Positions 46,284 through 55,288 of a stretch of DNA of 64,000 nt are shown in pieces. Origin of the DNA: Tepidimonas sediminis (GTDB lineage Bacteria > Pseudomonadota > Gammaproteobacteria > Burkholderiales > Burkholderiaceae_C); NCBI RefSeq assembly GCF_007556605.1, contig NZ_VJND01000007.1, positions 62,001 to 126,000 of the forward strand, given 5' to 3'. Made by a program: the position numbers and the translations under genes. Below the pieces are notes generated by a model. That model did no database searches, was not told the origin of the DNA, and saw nothing but the letters and a program-made list of their open reading frames with translations. Each line of letters opens with the position of its first letter. The first letter of the stretch is position 1.

Positions 46284-47678
46284 ATGGCAGTGGTCGAAAT
46301 CAAGGTGCCGGACATCGGCGACTTCAAGGACGTGGCGGTGATCGAGGTGCTGGTCAAGCCGGGGGATGCGGTGGCGGTGGACCAGTCGCTGATCACGGTG
46401 GAGAGCGACAAGGCGTCGATGGAGATCCCGTCGAGCCACGCGGGGGTGGTGCGGGAGGTCAAGGTCAAGCTCGGCGACAAGGTGTCGGAGGGCTCGGTGA
46501 TCGCGCTGCTGGAGGTGGCCGATGACGCGGCCGCCGCCGCGCCCGCCAGCCCCGCGCAGGGTCCGGCGACCGCGCCGGCTGCCGCTCCAGCCGTCGTGGC
46601 CCCTGCGCCGGCCCCGGCGGCGGTGGCGCCCGCGGCCACACCGACCGCGCCCGTGGCAACGTCCGTCACGCCGGTGCCGGTGGCGGCTCAGGTCGAGCCG
46701 CACGAGCCGACGCGGCCGCCGGTGGGGCTGCCGCATGCGTCGCCGGCGGTGCGCAAGTTCGCGCGCGAGCTGGGCGTGCCGCTGGCCGAGGTGCGCGGCA
46801 GCGGGCCCAAGGGCCGCATCACGATCGAGGACGTGCAGGCGTTCACCCGCGCGGTGATGCTTGGCCAGCAGCAGACCGAGGCGCAGAAAGCGCGTATCCC
46901 GGCCGCGCCGGCGGCGGGTGGCGACGGCGCGGCGCTGGGCCTGCTGCCGTGGCCGAAGGTCGACTTCGCCAGGTTCGGCCCCATCGAGCGCCAGGAGCTG
47001 CCGCGCATCAAGCGCATCAGCGGCGCCAACCTGATGCGCAACGCGGTGATGATCCCGGCGGTGACCAACCACGACGACGCCGACGTCACCGAGCTGGAGG
47101 CGTTCCGCCAGCAGCTCAACAGGGAACACGAGCGCGACGGCGTCAAGGTCACGATGCTGGCCTTCCTGATCAAGGCGTGCGTGGCGGCGCTGCAGAAGTT
47201 TCCGGAATTCAACAGCTCGCTGGACGTGGAGGGCGGCGGCGAAGCGCTGATCCTGAAGCGCTACTGGCACATCGGCTTTGCCACCGACACGCCCAACGGG
47301 TTGGTGGTGCCGGTGCTGAAGGATGCCGACCGCAAGGGCGTGCTGCAGATCGCGCGCGAGACCGCCGAACTGGCCAGGAAGGCGCGCGACGGCAAGCTCG
47401 GCCCCGCCGACATGAGCGGAGCCACCTTCACCATCTCCAGCCTCGGTGGCATCGGCGGGCGCTACTTCACGCCGATCATCAACGCGCCCGAGGTGGCGAT
47501 CCTGGGCGTGTGCAAGGCGCGCTGGGAGCCGGTTTGGGACGGCAAGGCGTTCGTGCCGCGGCTGATGCTGCCGCTGTCGCTGACCTGGGATCACCGCGTC
47601 ATCGACGGCGCGGCGGCGGCGCGCTTCAACGCCTATCTGGGCCAACTGCTGGCGGACTTCCGCCGCATCCTGCTGTGA
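46284..47678 (+). CDS. aceF: dihydrolipoamide acetyltransferase (pyruvate dehydrogenase E2)
   Basis: The 464-residue E2 has one lipoyl domain (1-77, Lys43 in ESDKASMEIP), an Ala/Pro/Val linker (~80-145), a peripheral-subunit-binding domain (~155-190, ASPAVRKFARELGVPLAEV then GSGPKGRI), and the acyltransferase core with the active-site His in WDHRVIDGAAAARF. It accepts the acetyl group from E1 and forms acetyl-CoA. Many homologues have two or three lipoyl domains; this has one. Its lipoyl-coding DNA is nearly identical to that of lpdA downstream. Confidence 0.98.
   Translation: MAVVEIKVPDIGDFKDVAVIEVLVKPGDAVAVDQSLITVESDKASMEIPSSHAGVVREVKVKLGDKVSEGSVIALLEVADDAAAAAPASPAQGPATAPAAAPAVVAPAPAPAAVAPAATPTAPVATSVTPVPVAAQVEPHEPTRPPVGLPHASPAVRKFARELGVPLAEVRGSGPKGRITIEDVQAFTRAVMLGQQQTEAQKARIPAAPAAGGDGAALGLLPWPKVDFARFGPIERQELPRIKRISGANLMRNAVMIPAVTNHDDADVTELEAFRQQLNREHERDGVKVTMLAFLIKACVAALQKFPEFNSSLDVEGGGEALILKRYWHIGFATDTPNGLVVPVLKDADRKGVLQIARETAELARKARDGKLGPADMSGATFTISSLGGIGGRYFTPIINAPEVAILGVCKARWEPVWDGKAFVPRLMLPLSLTWDHRVIDGAAAARFNAYLGQLLADFRRILL
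46302..46514 (+). repeat. lipoyl-domain DNA duplicated in lpdA (copy 1)
   Basis: This 213-bp stretch of aceF aligns without gaps to 47710-47922 in lpdA; by hand only five bases differ. Flanking sequence diverges at once on both sides. It encodes the single lipoyl domain of E2. Confidence 0.95.
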
Positions 47679-47691
47679 AGGGGCCGTGCGC

Positions 47692-49530
47692 ATGGCAACG
47701 ATCGAAGTGAAGGTGCCGGACATCGGCGACTTCAAGGACGTGGCGGTGATCGAGGTGCTGGTCAAGCCGGGGGATGCGGTGGCGGTGGACCAGTCGCTGA
47801 TCACGGTGGAGAGCGACAAGGCGTCGATGGAGATCCCGTCGAGCCATGCGGGGGTGATCCGGGAGCTCAAGGTCAAGCTCGGCGACAAGGTGTCGGAGGG
47901 CTCGGTGATCGCACTGCTGGAGGCGGCCGAGGATGCCGCAACCGCTGCGCCGGCCGGCCCGGCGTCCGCCGCAGCCACCCCGACGGCGGAGGGGCCGGTG
48001 GCGCCGGCCGCGACGGTGGAGCGGGGCAGCGCAGGAGTGTCCGCGGCCCCGGCCGCCGCGTGGCACGGCGCGGTCGACCACGAGTGCGACCTGCTGGTGC
48101 TCGGCGGCGGGCCGGGCGGTTACTCGGCGGCGTTCCGTGCCGCCGATCTGGGCCTGAAGGTCGTGCTGGTGGAGCGCTACGGCACGCTCGGGGGGGTGTG
48201 CCTCAACGTCGGCTGCATCCCGAGCAAGGCGCTGCTGAACGTGGCGGCGGTGATCGACGAGGCGCGCCATCTGGCCGACATCGGCGTGGTGTTCGGTGCG
48301 CCACAGGTCGACCTCGCGAAGTTGCGCGCGCACAAGCAGGCCGTCATCGGCAGGCTCACCGCCGGTCTGGCGGCGATGGCCAAGATGCGCAAGGTCACCG
48401 TGCTGCGCGGGGTGGGGCGGCTCGTCGGGCCGCACCACCTGGCGGTGGAGGAGACCACCGGCCTTGGAAAGGAGCGCACCGGGCGCCAGCAGGTGGTGGC
48501 GTTCCGGCGCGCCATCCTGGCCGCCGGCTCGCAGCCGGTGCGGCTGCCGTTCCTGCCGCAGGACGAGCGCGTCGTGGATTCCACCGGCGCGCTGGAGCTG
48601 GCGCGCGTGCCGCAGCGCATGCTGGTGATCGGCGGCGGCATCATCGGGCTGGAGATGGCCACGGTCTATTCGACGCTCGGCGCACGGCTGGAGGTGGTCG
48701 AGATGGCCGACGGCCTGATGCCCGGCGCCGACCGCGACCTCGTCAAGGTCTGGCAGAAGGTCAACGCGCACCGCTTCGACGCCATCCGGCTGCGCACGCG
48801 CACGGTGGCCGCCGAGGCCGCCGCCGACGGCATCCGCGTGACGTTCGAGGGCGCCGACGGGGCCCGTGCCGAGGGGGTGTACGACCTCGTGCTGCAGGCG
48901 GTGGGGAGGGTGCCGAACGGCCGCGCGATCGGCGCCGAGGCGGCCGGGCTGCCGGTCGACGAGCGCGGCTTCATCCGCGTGGACCGGCAGATGCGCACCG
49001 CGGTGCCGCATCTGTTCGCGATCGGCGACATCGTCGGCCAGCCGATGCTGGCGCACAAGGCCGTGCACGAGGGCCACGTGGCCGCCGAGGTCTGCGCCGG
49101 CGAGCTGCTCGGCGACGAGAAGCTGGCGCGCACCGCGTTCGACGCCCGCGTGATCCCGAGCGTGGCCTACACCGACCCCGAGATCGCCTGGGTGGGGCTG
49201 ACCGAGGATCAGGCCCGCGCGCAGGGGATCGCCGTGCACAAGGGCCTGTTTCCGTGGTCGGCGTCGGGCCGCGCGATCGCCAACCGGCGCGACGAGGGCT
49301 TCACCAAGCTGCTGTTCGAGGAGGCCAGCGGGCGCCTCGTCGGCGGTGGCATCGTCGGCGTGCATGCCGGCGACATGATCGGCGAGGTGGCGCTGGCCAT
49401 CGAGATGGGGGCCGACGCGGTGGACATCGGCCGCACCATCCACCCGCACCCGACGCTGGGCGAGACGATCGGGCTGGCGGCGGAGGCCGCACACGGCAGC
49501 TGCACCGACCTGCCGCCGCCGCGGCGCTGA
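47692..49530 (+). CDS. lpdA: dihydrolipoyl dehydrogenase with N-terminal lipoyl domain (E3)
   Basis: The 612-residue flavoprotein has an N-terminal lipoyl domain (1-77, Lys43), an Ala/Pro linker (~80-120), an FAD domain (LLVLGGGPGGYSAAFRAADL), redox cysteines Cys170 and Cys175 in GGVCLNVGCIPSKALL, a NAD domain (VIGGGIIGLEMATVYS) and the dimer interface with the active-site His in HPHPTLGE. It reoxidises dihydrolipoyl-E2, passing electrons to NAD+. The ATG at 47692, with AAGGGG nine bases upstream, is chosen over GTG 47686. Lipoyl-E3 fusion is found in many betaproteobacterial PDH operons. Confidence 0.97.
   Translation: MATIEVKVPDIGDFKDVAVIEVLVKPGDAVAVDQSLITVESDKASMEIPSSHAGVIRELKVKLGDKVSEGSVIALLEAAEDAATAAPAGPASAAATPTAEGPVAPAATVERGSAGVSAAPAAAWHGAVDHECDLLVLGGGPGGYSAAFRAADLGLKVVLVERYGTLGGVCLNVGCIPSKALLNVAAVIDEARHLADIGVVFGAPQVDLAKLRAHKQAVIGRLTAGLAAMAKMRKVTVLRGVGRLVGPHHLAVEETTGLGKERTGRQQVVAFRRAILAAGSQPVRLPFLPQDERVVDSTGALELARVPQRMLVIGGGIIGLEMATVYSTLGARLEVVEMADGLMPGADRDLVKVWQKVNAHRFDAIRLRTRTVAAEAAADGIRVTFEGADGARAEGVYDLVLQAVGRVPNGRAIGAEAAGLPVDERGFIRVDRQMRTAVPHLFAIGDIVGQPMLAHKAVHEGHVAAEVCAGELLGDEKLARTAFDARVIPSVAYTDPEIAWVGLTEDQARAQGIAVHKGLFPWSASGRAIANRRDEGFTKLLFEEASGRLVGGGIVGVHAGDMIGEVALAIEMGADAVDIGRTIHPHPTLGETIGLAAEAAHGSCTDLPPPRR
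47710..47922 (+). repeat. lipoyl-domain DNA duplicated from aceF (copy 2)
   Basis: This 213-bp stretch of lpdA matches aceF 46302-46514 at about 208 positions counted by hand; at least some of the five differences are silent (CAC/CAT, GCG/GCA). Confidence 0.95.
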
Positions 49531-49532
49531 CG

Positions 49533-49571
49533 GGATGCGCGCCAGCCCCCGGTGTGGGCCGGCGCGCATCC
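49533..49571 (+). terminator. strong hairpin after lpdA
   Basis: GGATGCGCGCC (49533-49543) and GGCGCGCATCC (49561-49571) are perfect 11-base inverted arms around a 17-base loop that itself holds GCCC/GGGC. It begins 2 bp after the lpdA stop. No T-tract follows, so it may be a transcript-stabilising 3' end, a weak terminator or a protein site, not a classic intrinsic terminator. Confidence 0.55.
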
Positions 49572-49600
49572 GGGCATCGTGGCATGCCGATGAAGCGACG

Positions 49601-49641
49601 TTGACGCGCGTCAAGGTCGGCCTGCGGGGTTTCCCTAGGAT
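49601..49641 (+). promoter_or_regulatory. FNR/ANR-type site with -10 box in front of cytochrome c4
   Basis: TTGACGCGCGTCAA at 49601-49614 is a perfect palindrome matching the FNR/ANR pattern TTGAY-N4-RTCAA. A TAGGAT hexamer lies at 49636-49641, so the start would be near 49648 and the palindrome centre about 40-41 bp upstream, the class II activator position. There is no separate -35 box. The regulator is inferred; the Crp/Fnr gene at 63 kb lacks an N-terminal cysteine cluster. Confidence 0.7.
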
Positions 49642-49692
49642 GGCGCGGGAGGGTCGGTGGCGACCCTGGCATCCATCCCGGAGGAACCCATC

Positions 49693-50319
49693 ATGAGCAA
49701 GGCTTGGCAGACGGCGCTGCGCCGCACGATCGTGGCGCTGGGCATGGGCATCGCGGCTTGGGGGGCGCAGGCCCAATCGACCGATCCGCTGGTGATCGGC
49801 GAGGTCATCGCGCGCGACCGCTGCGCGGTCTGCCATGGGCCGTGCGGGCAGAGCGTGGCGCCGAACTTTCCGCGCCTGGCCGGCCAAAACGCCCAGTACC
49901 TGGCGCGCCAGCTGCACGCGTTCGCGCGCGGCGAGCGCAAGGACACCGCCATGAGCGAGAAGGTCAAGGGCTTGAGCCCCAGCGACATCGAGGCGGTGGC
50001 CGAGTACTACGCACGCCAGAAGCCGGGCCACACCCCCAGCGGCGACGAGCTGCTGCTGGCGGTCGGACGCTACGTCTACGAGCGCGGCAACCGCCACACC
50101 GGGCTGCCGCCGTGCGCCACCTGCCACGGAGCGGGGGCGGCCGGCACCACCGAGCTGCCGCGCCTGGCGGGCCAGCACCCACAGTACATCATCCGCCAGG
50201 TGCAGGCCTTCAAGGAGCGCAGCGGCAACCGCGACAGCGCGATCATGCGCGTGATGTCGCACCGCCTGAACGACCTGGAGCTGGAGGCGGTGGCCGCCTA
50301 CCTCGGCAACCTGAAGTGA
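49693..50319 (+). CDS. diheme cytochrome c4-type protein
   Basis: The 208-residue periplasmic protein has a signal peptide (cut near GAQAQS) and two class I cytochrome domains. Heme attachment sites are CAVCH at 44-48 and CATCH in the second half, each followed by a PRLAGQ segment typical of cytochrome c4; candidate axial methionines are in DTAMSEKV and SAIMRVMSH. It carries electrons to terminal oxidases or other periplasmic enzymes. GGAGG precedes the ATG. An FNR-type promoter upstream suggests higher expression at low oxygen. Convergent with fabI. Confidence 0.92.
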   Translation: MSKAWQTALRRTIVALGMGIAAWGAQAQSTDPLVIGEVIARDRCAVCHGPCGQSVAPNFPRLAGQNAQYLARQLHAFARGERKDTAMSEKVKGLSPSDIEAVAEYYARQKPGHTPSGDELLLAVGRYVYERGNRHTGLPPCATCHGAGAAGTTELPRLAGQHPQYIIRQVQAFKERSGNRDSAIMRVMSHRLNDLELEAVAAYLGNLK

Positions 50320-50322
50320 ATC

Positions 50323-50366
50323 GAGGCCTTGGGCCGGCCTCAGGAGCGGGGCGCCCGCCGGCGCCC
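50323..50366. terminator. two hairpins between convergent cytochrome and fabI genes
   Basis: GAGGCC-TTGGGCC-GGCCTC lies at 50323-50341 and GGGCGCC-CGCC-GGCGCCC at 50349-50366, in a 105-bp convergent gap. No T-tract on either strand; they may still block readthrough both ways. Confidence 0.4.
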
Positions 50367-50424
50367 GCCAAGCGCAGGCCGGACGGCGGTGGCCAGGCAG
50401 GGCGGGGTGCGGCGGGGATGGACC

Positions 50425-51231
50425 TCAACCCTCGCCGCCGTCGCTGGCGGCCAAGCCGCCCATCACCTTGCTGAAGCCGCCGTCGACGTAGATCACCTCG
50501 GCGCTGATGCCGGCCGCCAGGTCGCTGAGCAGGAACGCCGCCGTGTGGCCGACGTCGTCGATCGTGACGTTGCGCCGGATCGGGGCGTTGTGTTCCACCA
50601 CGCTCAGAATCTTGCCGAAGCCCTTGATGCCGCTGGCGGCCAGCGTCTTGATCGGCCCGGCGGAAATCGCATTGACGCGCCAGCCGCGGCGGCGGCTGCC
50701 GAGCGATTCGGCCAGGTAGCGCACGCTGGCCTCCAGGCTGGCCTTGGCCAGCCCCATCGTGTTGTAGGCCGGCACCATGCGCTCGCTGCCGAGGTAGGTC
50801 AGCGTCAGCAGCGCGGCGCCGTCGTTCAGATACGGCAGCGCCGCCTTGGCCATGGCCGGAAAGCTGTAGGCGCTGATCTCGTGCGCGGTGCGGTAGGCCT
50901 CGCGCGACAGGCCGTCGAGGAAGTCGCCGGCGATGGCCTCGCGCGGCGCGTAGCCGATGCTGTGCACGAAGCCGTCGAAGGTCGGCCAGTGCGCCGACAG
51001 TTCCTTGAACAGCCGCTCGATGTTGGCGTCGTCGGAGACGTCGCACTCGAACACGAGGCTGGAGCCGAACTCGGCGGCGAATTCCGTGATGCGGTCCTTG
51101 AAGCGCTCCCCGACGTAGCTGAAGGCCAGTTCCGCCCCCTGCGCGCGGCAGGCGCGCGCGATGCCGTAGGCGATCGAGCGGTTGGACAGTACCCCGGTGA
51201 TCAGCAGCCTCTTGCCAGCCAGAAAGCCCAT
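50425..51231 (-). CDS. fabI: enoyl-ACP reductase (NADH), FabI type
   Basis: The 268-residue short-chain dehydrogenase-like FabI reduces enoyl-ACP with NADH, the last step of each fatty-acid elongation cycle. It has [15 protein letters not shown] near the N-terminus (nucleotide binding), the HSIGYAP segment, catalytic Tyr146 and the Tyr156-x6-Lys163 pair in [18 protein letters not shown], and [13 protein letters not shown] near 190. The start at 51231 has GAGGAG upstream. It is divergent from yejA with only 46 bp between their starts. Confidence 0.98.
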   Translation of the reverse strand: MGFLAGKRLLITGVLSNRSIAYGIARACRAQGAELAFSYVGERFKDRITEFAAEFGSSLVFECDVSDDANIERLFKELSAHWPTFDGFVHSIGYAPREAIAGDFLDGLSREAYRTAHEISAYSFPAMAKAALPYLNDGAALLTLTYLGSERMVPAYNTMGLAKASLEASVRYLAESLGSRRRGWRVNAISAGPIKTLAASGIKGFGKILSVVEHNAPIRRNVTIDDVGHTAAFLLSDLAAGISAEVIYVDGGFSKVMGGLAASDGGEG

Positions 51232-51277
51232 CGTTCGTGCTCCTCGTGGTGCATTCAAAATCCTGCAGAATTGTCGC

Positions 51278-53209
51278 ATGCGCGCTCCGGCTCCCTCGGC
51301 AAGCTCCACGCCCGCCCGCGGCCGCGGCGCCGCGGCGCCGGTGAGGGCCACGGCCGGGTCCTGCGCCCGCGGATGGCGGGCCGCCGCCGCGCGCAGCCTC
51401 GTCGCCGTGCTGCTGACGCTAACGGCACCGGCCTGGGCCGCGCACGGCTACGCGCTGTGGGGGCACCTGAAATACCCGCCGGGCTTTGCGCACTTTGACT
51501 ACGTCAACCCGGACGCGCCCAAGGGCGGCGAGCTGCGGCTGGTCAGCAACCTGCGCACCTCCACGTTCGACAAGTACAACCCGTTCACGCTGCGCGGCAG
51601 CGCGCCGGCCTACCTGTCGGACCTGCTGTTTGACAGTTTGCTGGCCGGCGCAGCCGACGAGGTCGGCGCCGCCTATGGGCTGCTGGCCGAGGACGTGCAG
51701 GTGGCGCCGGACCGGCTGAGCGCCACCTTCCGCCTGCGGCGCGAGGCGCGCTTCCACCACGGCAAGCCGGTGCAGGCCGAGGACGTGCGCCACACGTTCG
51801 AGACGCTGCTCGGGCCGCACACCTCGCCGGTGTACAAGACGATCCTGGCCGATCTGGACGGCGTGGACGTGCTGGATGCGCGCACGGTGCGCTTCCGCTT
51901 CAAGCGTCCGAACCGCGAGCTGCCGCTGACGGTGGGCGGCATCCCGATCTTCAGCCGCGACTGGGGCGTGGATCCGGTCACGGGCCGGCGCAAGCCGTTC
52001 AACGAGGTGGTGATGGAGGTGCCGATCGGCAGCGGGCCGTACCGCATCGGGCCGGTCAAGTTCGGCAAGGACATTACCTACGTGCGCGATCCCGACTACT
52101 GGGCGCGCGACCTGCCGGTACGGCGCGGCACGTTCAACTTCGACCGCATCACCGTCAAGATCTACAAGGACAACACCGCGCGGCTGGAGGCGCTCAAGGC
52201 CGGCGAGTTCGACCTGATGCGCTTCTTTTCCGCCGGCGACTGGGCGCGGCGCGTCAAGGGCCGGCGCTTCGACAGCGGCGAGCTGGTCAAGGCCGAATTC
52301 CGCCACCGTCTGCCGACGGGCTTTCAGAGCTACGTGCTCAACACGCGCCGGCCGCCGCTGGACGACCGGCGCGTGCGCCAGGCGCTGGCGCTGGCGCTGG
52401 ACTTCGAGTGGATGAACGAGCGGCTGTTCTACGGCAGCTACGAGCGCGTGCGCGGGCTGTTCGGCAACACCGCCTGCGCCGCGCAGGGCGAGCCGGACGC
52501 GGCGCAGCGCCGGCTGCTGGAGCCGTGGCGCGCGCAGCTGCCGCCGGAGGTGTTCGGGCCGATGCACGAGCCGCCGGTGGCCGGCACGCCGGAGCGGCTG
52601 CGCGCCAACCTGCGCCAGGCGCAGGCGCTGCTGCGCCAGGCCGGCTGGACCTTCCGCGACGGCGCGCTGCGCAACGCGAGGGGCGAGCCGCTGGTGCTGG
52701 AGTATCTGGACAGCAACGAGGCTGGCGCCCGTGTCGTCACCGCATGGGCGCGCAACCTGGCGCGCCTGGGCGTGGAGCTGCGCTTTAGGCCGGTGGACTT
52801 TGCGCTGTACCAGCAGCGGCTGCGCACCTTCGACTTCGACATCGTCAGCCTCGCCTTCGGCGGCACGCACAGCCCCGGCGCGGAATACGCCGACCTGTTC
52901 GGCAGCGAGGCGGCGCGCACGCCCGATTCGGGCAACTTCACGGGGCTGGCCAACCCGGCGGTGGACGATCTGATCGCGCGCATGGTGCGCGCCGAGCGCG
53001 AGGAGGAGTTCCTCGCCGCGTGCCGGGCGCTGGACCGCGCGGTGGCGCACCTGCAGGTGCTGATCCCGCAGTGGTCGGCGCCGACGCACCGCATGGCCTA
53101 CAACGCCTGGCGGCTGGCGCATCCGGCGCAGATGCCGCCGTACGCCAGCGGCGAGGGCTGGGCGATCGAGACCTGGTGGGCGCGCCAGCCGCCGGGGCCG
53201 GCCCGTTGA
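51278..53209 (+). CDS. yejA: YejA-type extracellular solute-binding protein, family 5
   Basis: The 643-residue oligopeptide-binding protein has an unusually long Ala/Arg-rich leader before the signal peptide ([15 protein letters not shown], cut near residue 46), then the mature YejA start [26 protein letters not shown]. Later motifs [16 protein letters not shown] and [17 protein letters not shown] fit the family. An in-frame GTG at 51341 would remove the first 21 residues and leave a normal signal peptide. It is the periplasmic receptor of the yejABEF importer; peptide or peptide-antibiotic uptake is the known family role. Confidence 0.93.
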   Translation: MRAPAPSASSTPARGRGAAAPVRATAGSCARGWRAAAARSLVAVLLTLTAPAWAAHGYALWGHLKYPPGFAHFDYVNPDAPKGGELRLVSNLRTSTFDKYNPFTLRGSAPAYLSDLLFDSLLAGAADEVGAAYGLLAEDVQVAPDRLSATFRLRREARFHHGKPVQAEDVRHTFETLLGPHTSPVYKTILADLDGVDVLDARTVRFRFKRPNRELPLTVGGIPIFSRDWGVDPVTGRRKPFNEVVMEVPIGSGPYRIGPVKFGKDITYVRDPDYWARDLPVRRGTFNFDRITVKIYKDNTARLEALKAGEFDLMRFFSAGDWARRVKGRRFDSGELVKAEFRHRLPTGFQSYVLNTRRPPLDDRRVRQALALALDFEWMNERLFYGSYERVRGLFGNTACAAQGEPDAAQRRLLEPWRAQLPPEVFGPMHEPPVAGTPERLRANLRQAQALLRQAGWTFRDGALRNARGEPLVLEYLDSNEAGARVVTAWARNLARLGVELRFRPVDFALYQQRLRTFDFDIVSLAFGGTHSPGAEYADLFGSEAARTPDSGNFTGLANPAVDDLIARMVRAEREEEFLAACRALDRAVAHLQVLIPQWSAPTHRMAYNAWRLAHPAQMPPYASGEGWAIETWWARQPPGPAR

Positions 53210-53225
53210 GCAAGGGGACACGCCG

Positions 53226-54251
53226 ATGTGGGGCTACATCCTCAAGCGCCTGCTGCTGATGGTGCCGACGCTGCTGGGCGTGCTGCTGGTGACGTTCGTC
53301 GTCATCCAGTTCGTCCCCGGCGGGCCGGTGGAGCAGTACCTGGCCGAGGCGCGCGCGGGGCTGGGCCACGGTTCGGAAGGGGCGGGCTTCTACCGCGGCG
53401 GGCAGGGCGTCGATCCGAAGCGGCTGGAGGAGATCAGGGCGCTCTACGGCTTCGACAAGCCGGCGCACGAGCGTTTCTGGCAGATGCTGGTGCAGTTCGC
53501 GCGCTTCGACCTCGGCCAGAGTTTCTTCCAGAACAAGCCGGTGGCGCAGCTGATCTGGGAGAAGCTGCCGGTGTCGATGAGCCTGGGGCTGTGGACGTTC
53601 GTGATCAGCTACGCGGTGGCGGTGCCGCTGGGCATCGCCAAGGCGGTGCGCGCCGGCAGCCGCTTCGACCTCGTGACCTCGATCCTGGTGCTGGTGGCCT
53701 ACGCGATCCCGGGATTCGTGCTCGGGGTGGCGCTGCTGGTGATCTTCGGCGGGCAGCTGCAGTGGTTTCCGCTGCGCGGGCTGGTCAGCGACCACTGGGC
53801 GGAGCTGTCGTGGCCGGCGCGCATCGTCGATTACCTCTGGCACATCACGCTGCCGGTGCTGGCGATGGTGCTGGGCAGCTTCGCCGTCACGACGATGCTG
53901 ACCAAGAACGCCGTGCTGGAGGAGATCCGCAAGCAGTACGTGCTGGTGGCGCGCGCCAAGGGGCTGGACGAGCGCACCATCCTGTGGAAGCACGTGCTGC
54001 GCAACGCGCTGATTCCGATCGTGACCGGCTTTCCGGCGGCCTTCGTCGGCGCGTTCTTCACCGGCAGCCTGCTGATCGAGACGCTGTTCTCGCTCGACGG
54101 GCTGGGACTGCTGAGCTACGAGAGCGTGATCCGGCGCGACTATCCGGTGGTGCTGGGCACCCTCTACCTGTTCACGCTGATCGGGCTGGTGACCAAGCTG
54201 ATCAGTGACCTGTGCTACGTCTGGGTGGATCCGCGTGTCAAGTTCGACTGA
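53226..54251 (+). CDS. yejB: YejB-type ABC peptide permease
   Basis: The 341-residue BPD_transp_1 permease has the N-terminal LLLMVPTLLGVLLVTFVVIQF helix and FVPGGPVEQYLAE, five further membrane segments, and the EAA loop (YVLVARAKGLDERTILWKHV) that contacts the ATPase. It forms the inner-membrane channel with YejE. It starts 16 bp after yejA. The downstream yejE probably starts at a GTG inside its last codons. Confidence 0.95.
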   Translation: MWGYILKRLLLMVPTLLGVLLVTFVVIQFVPGGPVEQYLAEARAGLGHGSEGAGFYRGGQGVDPKRLEEIRALYGFDKPAHERFWQMLVQFARFDLGQSFFQNKPVAQLIWEKLPVSMSLGLWTFVISYAVAVPLGIAKAVRAGSRFDLVTSILVLVAYAIPGFVLGVALLVIFGGQLQWFPLRGLVSDHWAELSWPARIVDYLWHITLPVLAMVLGSFAVTTMLTKNAVLEEIRKQYVLVARAKGLDERTILWKHVLRNALIPIVTGFPAAFVGAFFTGSLLIETLFSLDGLGLLSYESVIRRDYPVVLGTLYLFTLIGLVTKLISDLCYVWVDPRVKFD

Positions 54252-55284
54252 AGCCACGACCGCGACGCTGAGCCCCGCCCGGCGCGCGTGGCGGCGCTTC
54301 CGGCGCAACCGGCTCGGGTTCGGCAGTCTGCTCGTCTTCGTGACGCTGGTGTTGCTGAGCCTGGCGGCGGAGCTGGTCTCCAACGACCGGCCGCTGGTGG
54401 TGCGCTACGAGGGGCAGTGGTATTGGCCGCTGTGGCGCGACTACCCCGAGACCACCTTCGGCGGCGACTTCGAGACGCCCACCGACTACCTCGACCCCTA
54501 CGTGCGCCAGCGCCTGACGAGCGCTGGCAACTGGGCGCTGTACCCGCCGAACCCCTACGGCCCCAAGGCGCTGAACTACTGGGCGCCGGGGCCGCACCCG
54601 GCGCCTCCGAGCCGCGCCAACCTGCTCGGCACCGACGACCGCGGGCGCGACCTGCTGGCGCAGCTGATCTACGGCTTTCGCTTAAGCGTCCTGTTCGCGC
54701 TGGCGCTGACCGCGATCGGCGTGGTGCTGGGGGTGCTGGCCGGCGCGGTGCAGGGCTACTTCGGCGGGCGCATCGATCTCACGCTGCAGCGGCTGATCGA
54801 GATCTGGTCGTCGATGCCGGAGCTGTACCTGCTGATCATCTTCAGCGCGATCTTCGCGCCGAGTGTCGCCCTGCTGCTGGTGCTGCTCAGCCTCTTTGGC
54901 TGGATGGGGCTGGCCGACTACGTGCGTGCGGAGTTCCTGCGCAACCGCCAGCTCGACTACGTGCGCGCAGCGCGCGCGCTGGGGCTGTCGCATGCGGCCA
55001 TCATCTGGCGCCACATCCTGCCCAACAGCTTGACGCCGGTGGTGACGTTCCTGCCGTTTCGCATGAGCGCGGCGATCCTGGCGCTGACGTCGCTGGATTT
55101 TCTCGGGCTGGGGGTGCCGCCGGGCACGCCGAGCCTGGGCGAGCTGCTGGCGCAGGGCAAGGCCAACATCGACGCCTGGTGGATCTCGCTGTCGACCTTC
55201 GGCGTGCTGGTGCTGACGCTGACGCTGCTGACCTTCATGGGCGATGCGCTGCGCGACGCGCTCGACCCGCGCAAGCAGGACTGA
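54235..55284 (+). CDS. yejE: YejE-type ABC peptide permease
   Basis: The 349-residue permease has a short cytoplasmic N-tail (RRAWRRFRRNRLGFGSL, typical of OppC/DppC-type proteins), helix 1 near 26-46, a long periplasmic loop (~50-130) characteristic of YejE, and five more helices with the EAA loop [20 protein letters not shown]. The GTG at 54235 overlaps the yejB end by 17 bp; a GTG at 54205 would add ten residues. It pairs with YejB. The ATPase gene begins 4 bp after its stop. Confidence 0.93.
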   Translation: MSSSTEATTATLSPARRAWRRFRRNRLGFGSLLVFVTLVLLSLAAELVSNDRPLVVRYEGQWYWPLWRDYPETTFGGDFETPTDYLDPYVRQRLTSAGNWALYPPNPYGPKALNYWAPGPHPAPPSRANLLGTDDRGRDLLAQLIYGFRLSVLFALALTAIGVVLGVLAGAVQGYFGGRIDLTLQRLIEIWSSMPELYLLIIFSAIFAPSVALLLVLLSLFGWMGLADYVRAEFLRNRQLDYVRAARALGLSHAAIIWRHILPNSLTPVVTFLPFRMSAAILALTSLDFLGLGVPPGTPSLGELLAQGKANIDAWWISLSTFGVLVLTLTLLTFMGDALRDALDPRKQD

Positions 55285-55288
55285 GGCG

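Noticed and set aside
43866-47978. A 1370-codon open frame on the minus strand across aceE, aceF and the lpdA start
   Set aside because: It is a mirror of strongly biased G+C-rich codons on the plus strand; its product is low-complexity Arg/His/Leu-rich with no motifs, while the plus-strand genes are textbook PDH subunits.
49601-49614. Assigning the Crp/Fnr protein at 62989-63744 as regulator of the cytochrome FNR-type site
   Set aside because: That protein has no N-terminal cysteine cluster and lies 13 kb away in a lipid-catabolic context; the link is not supported.
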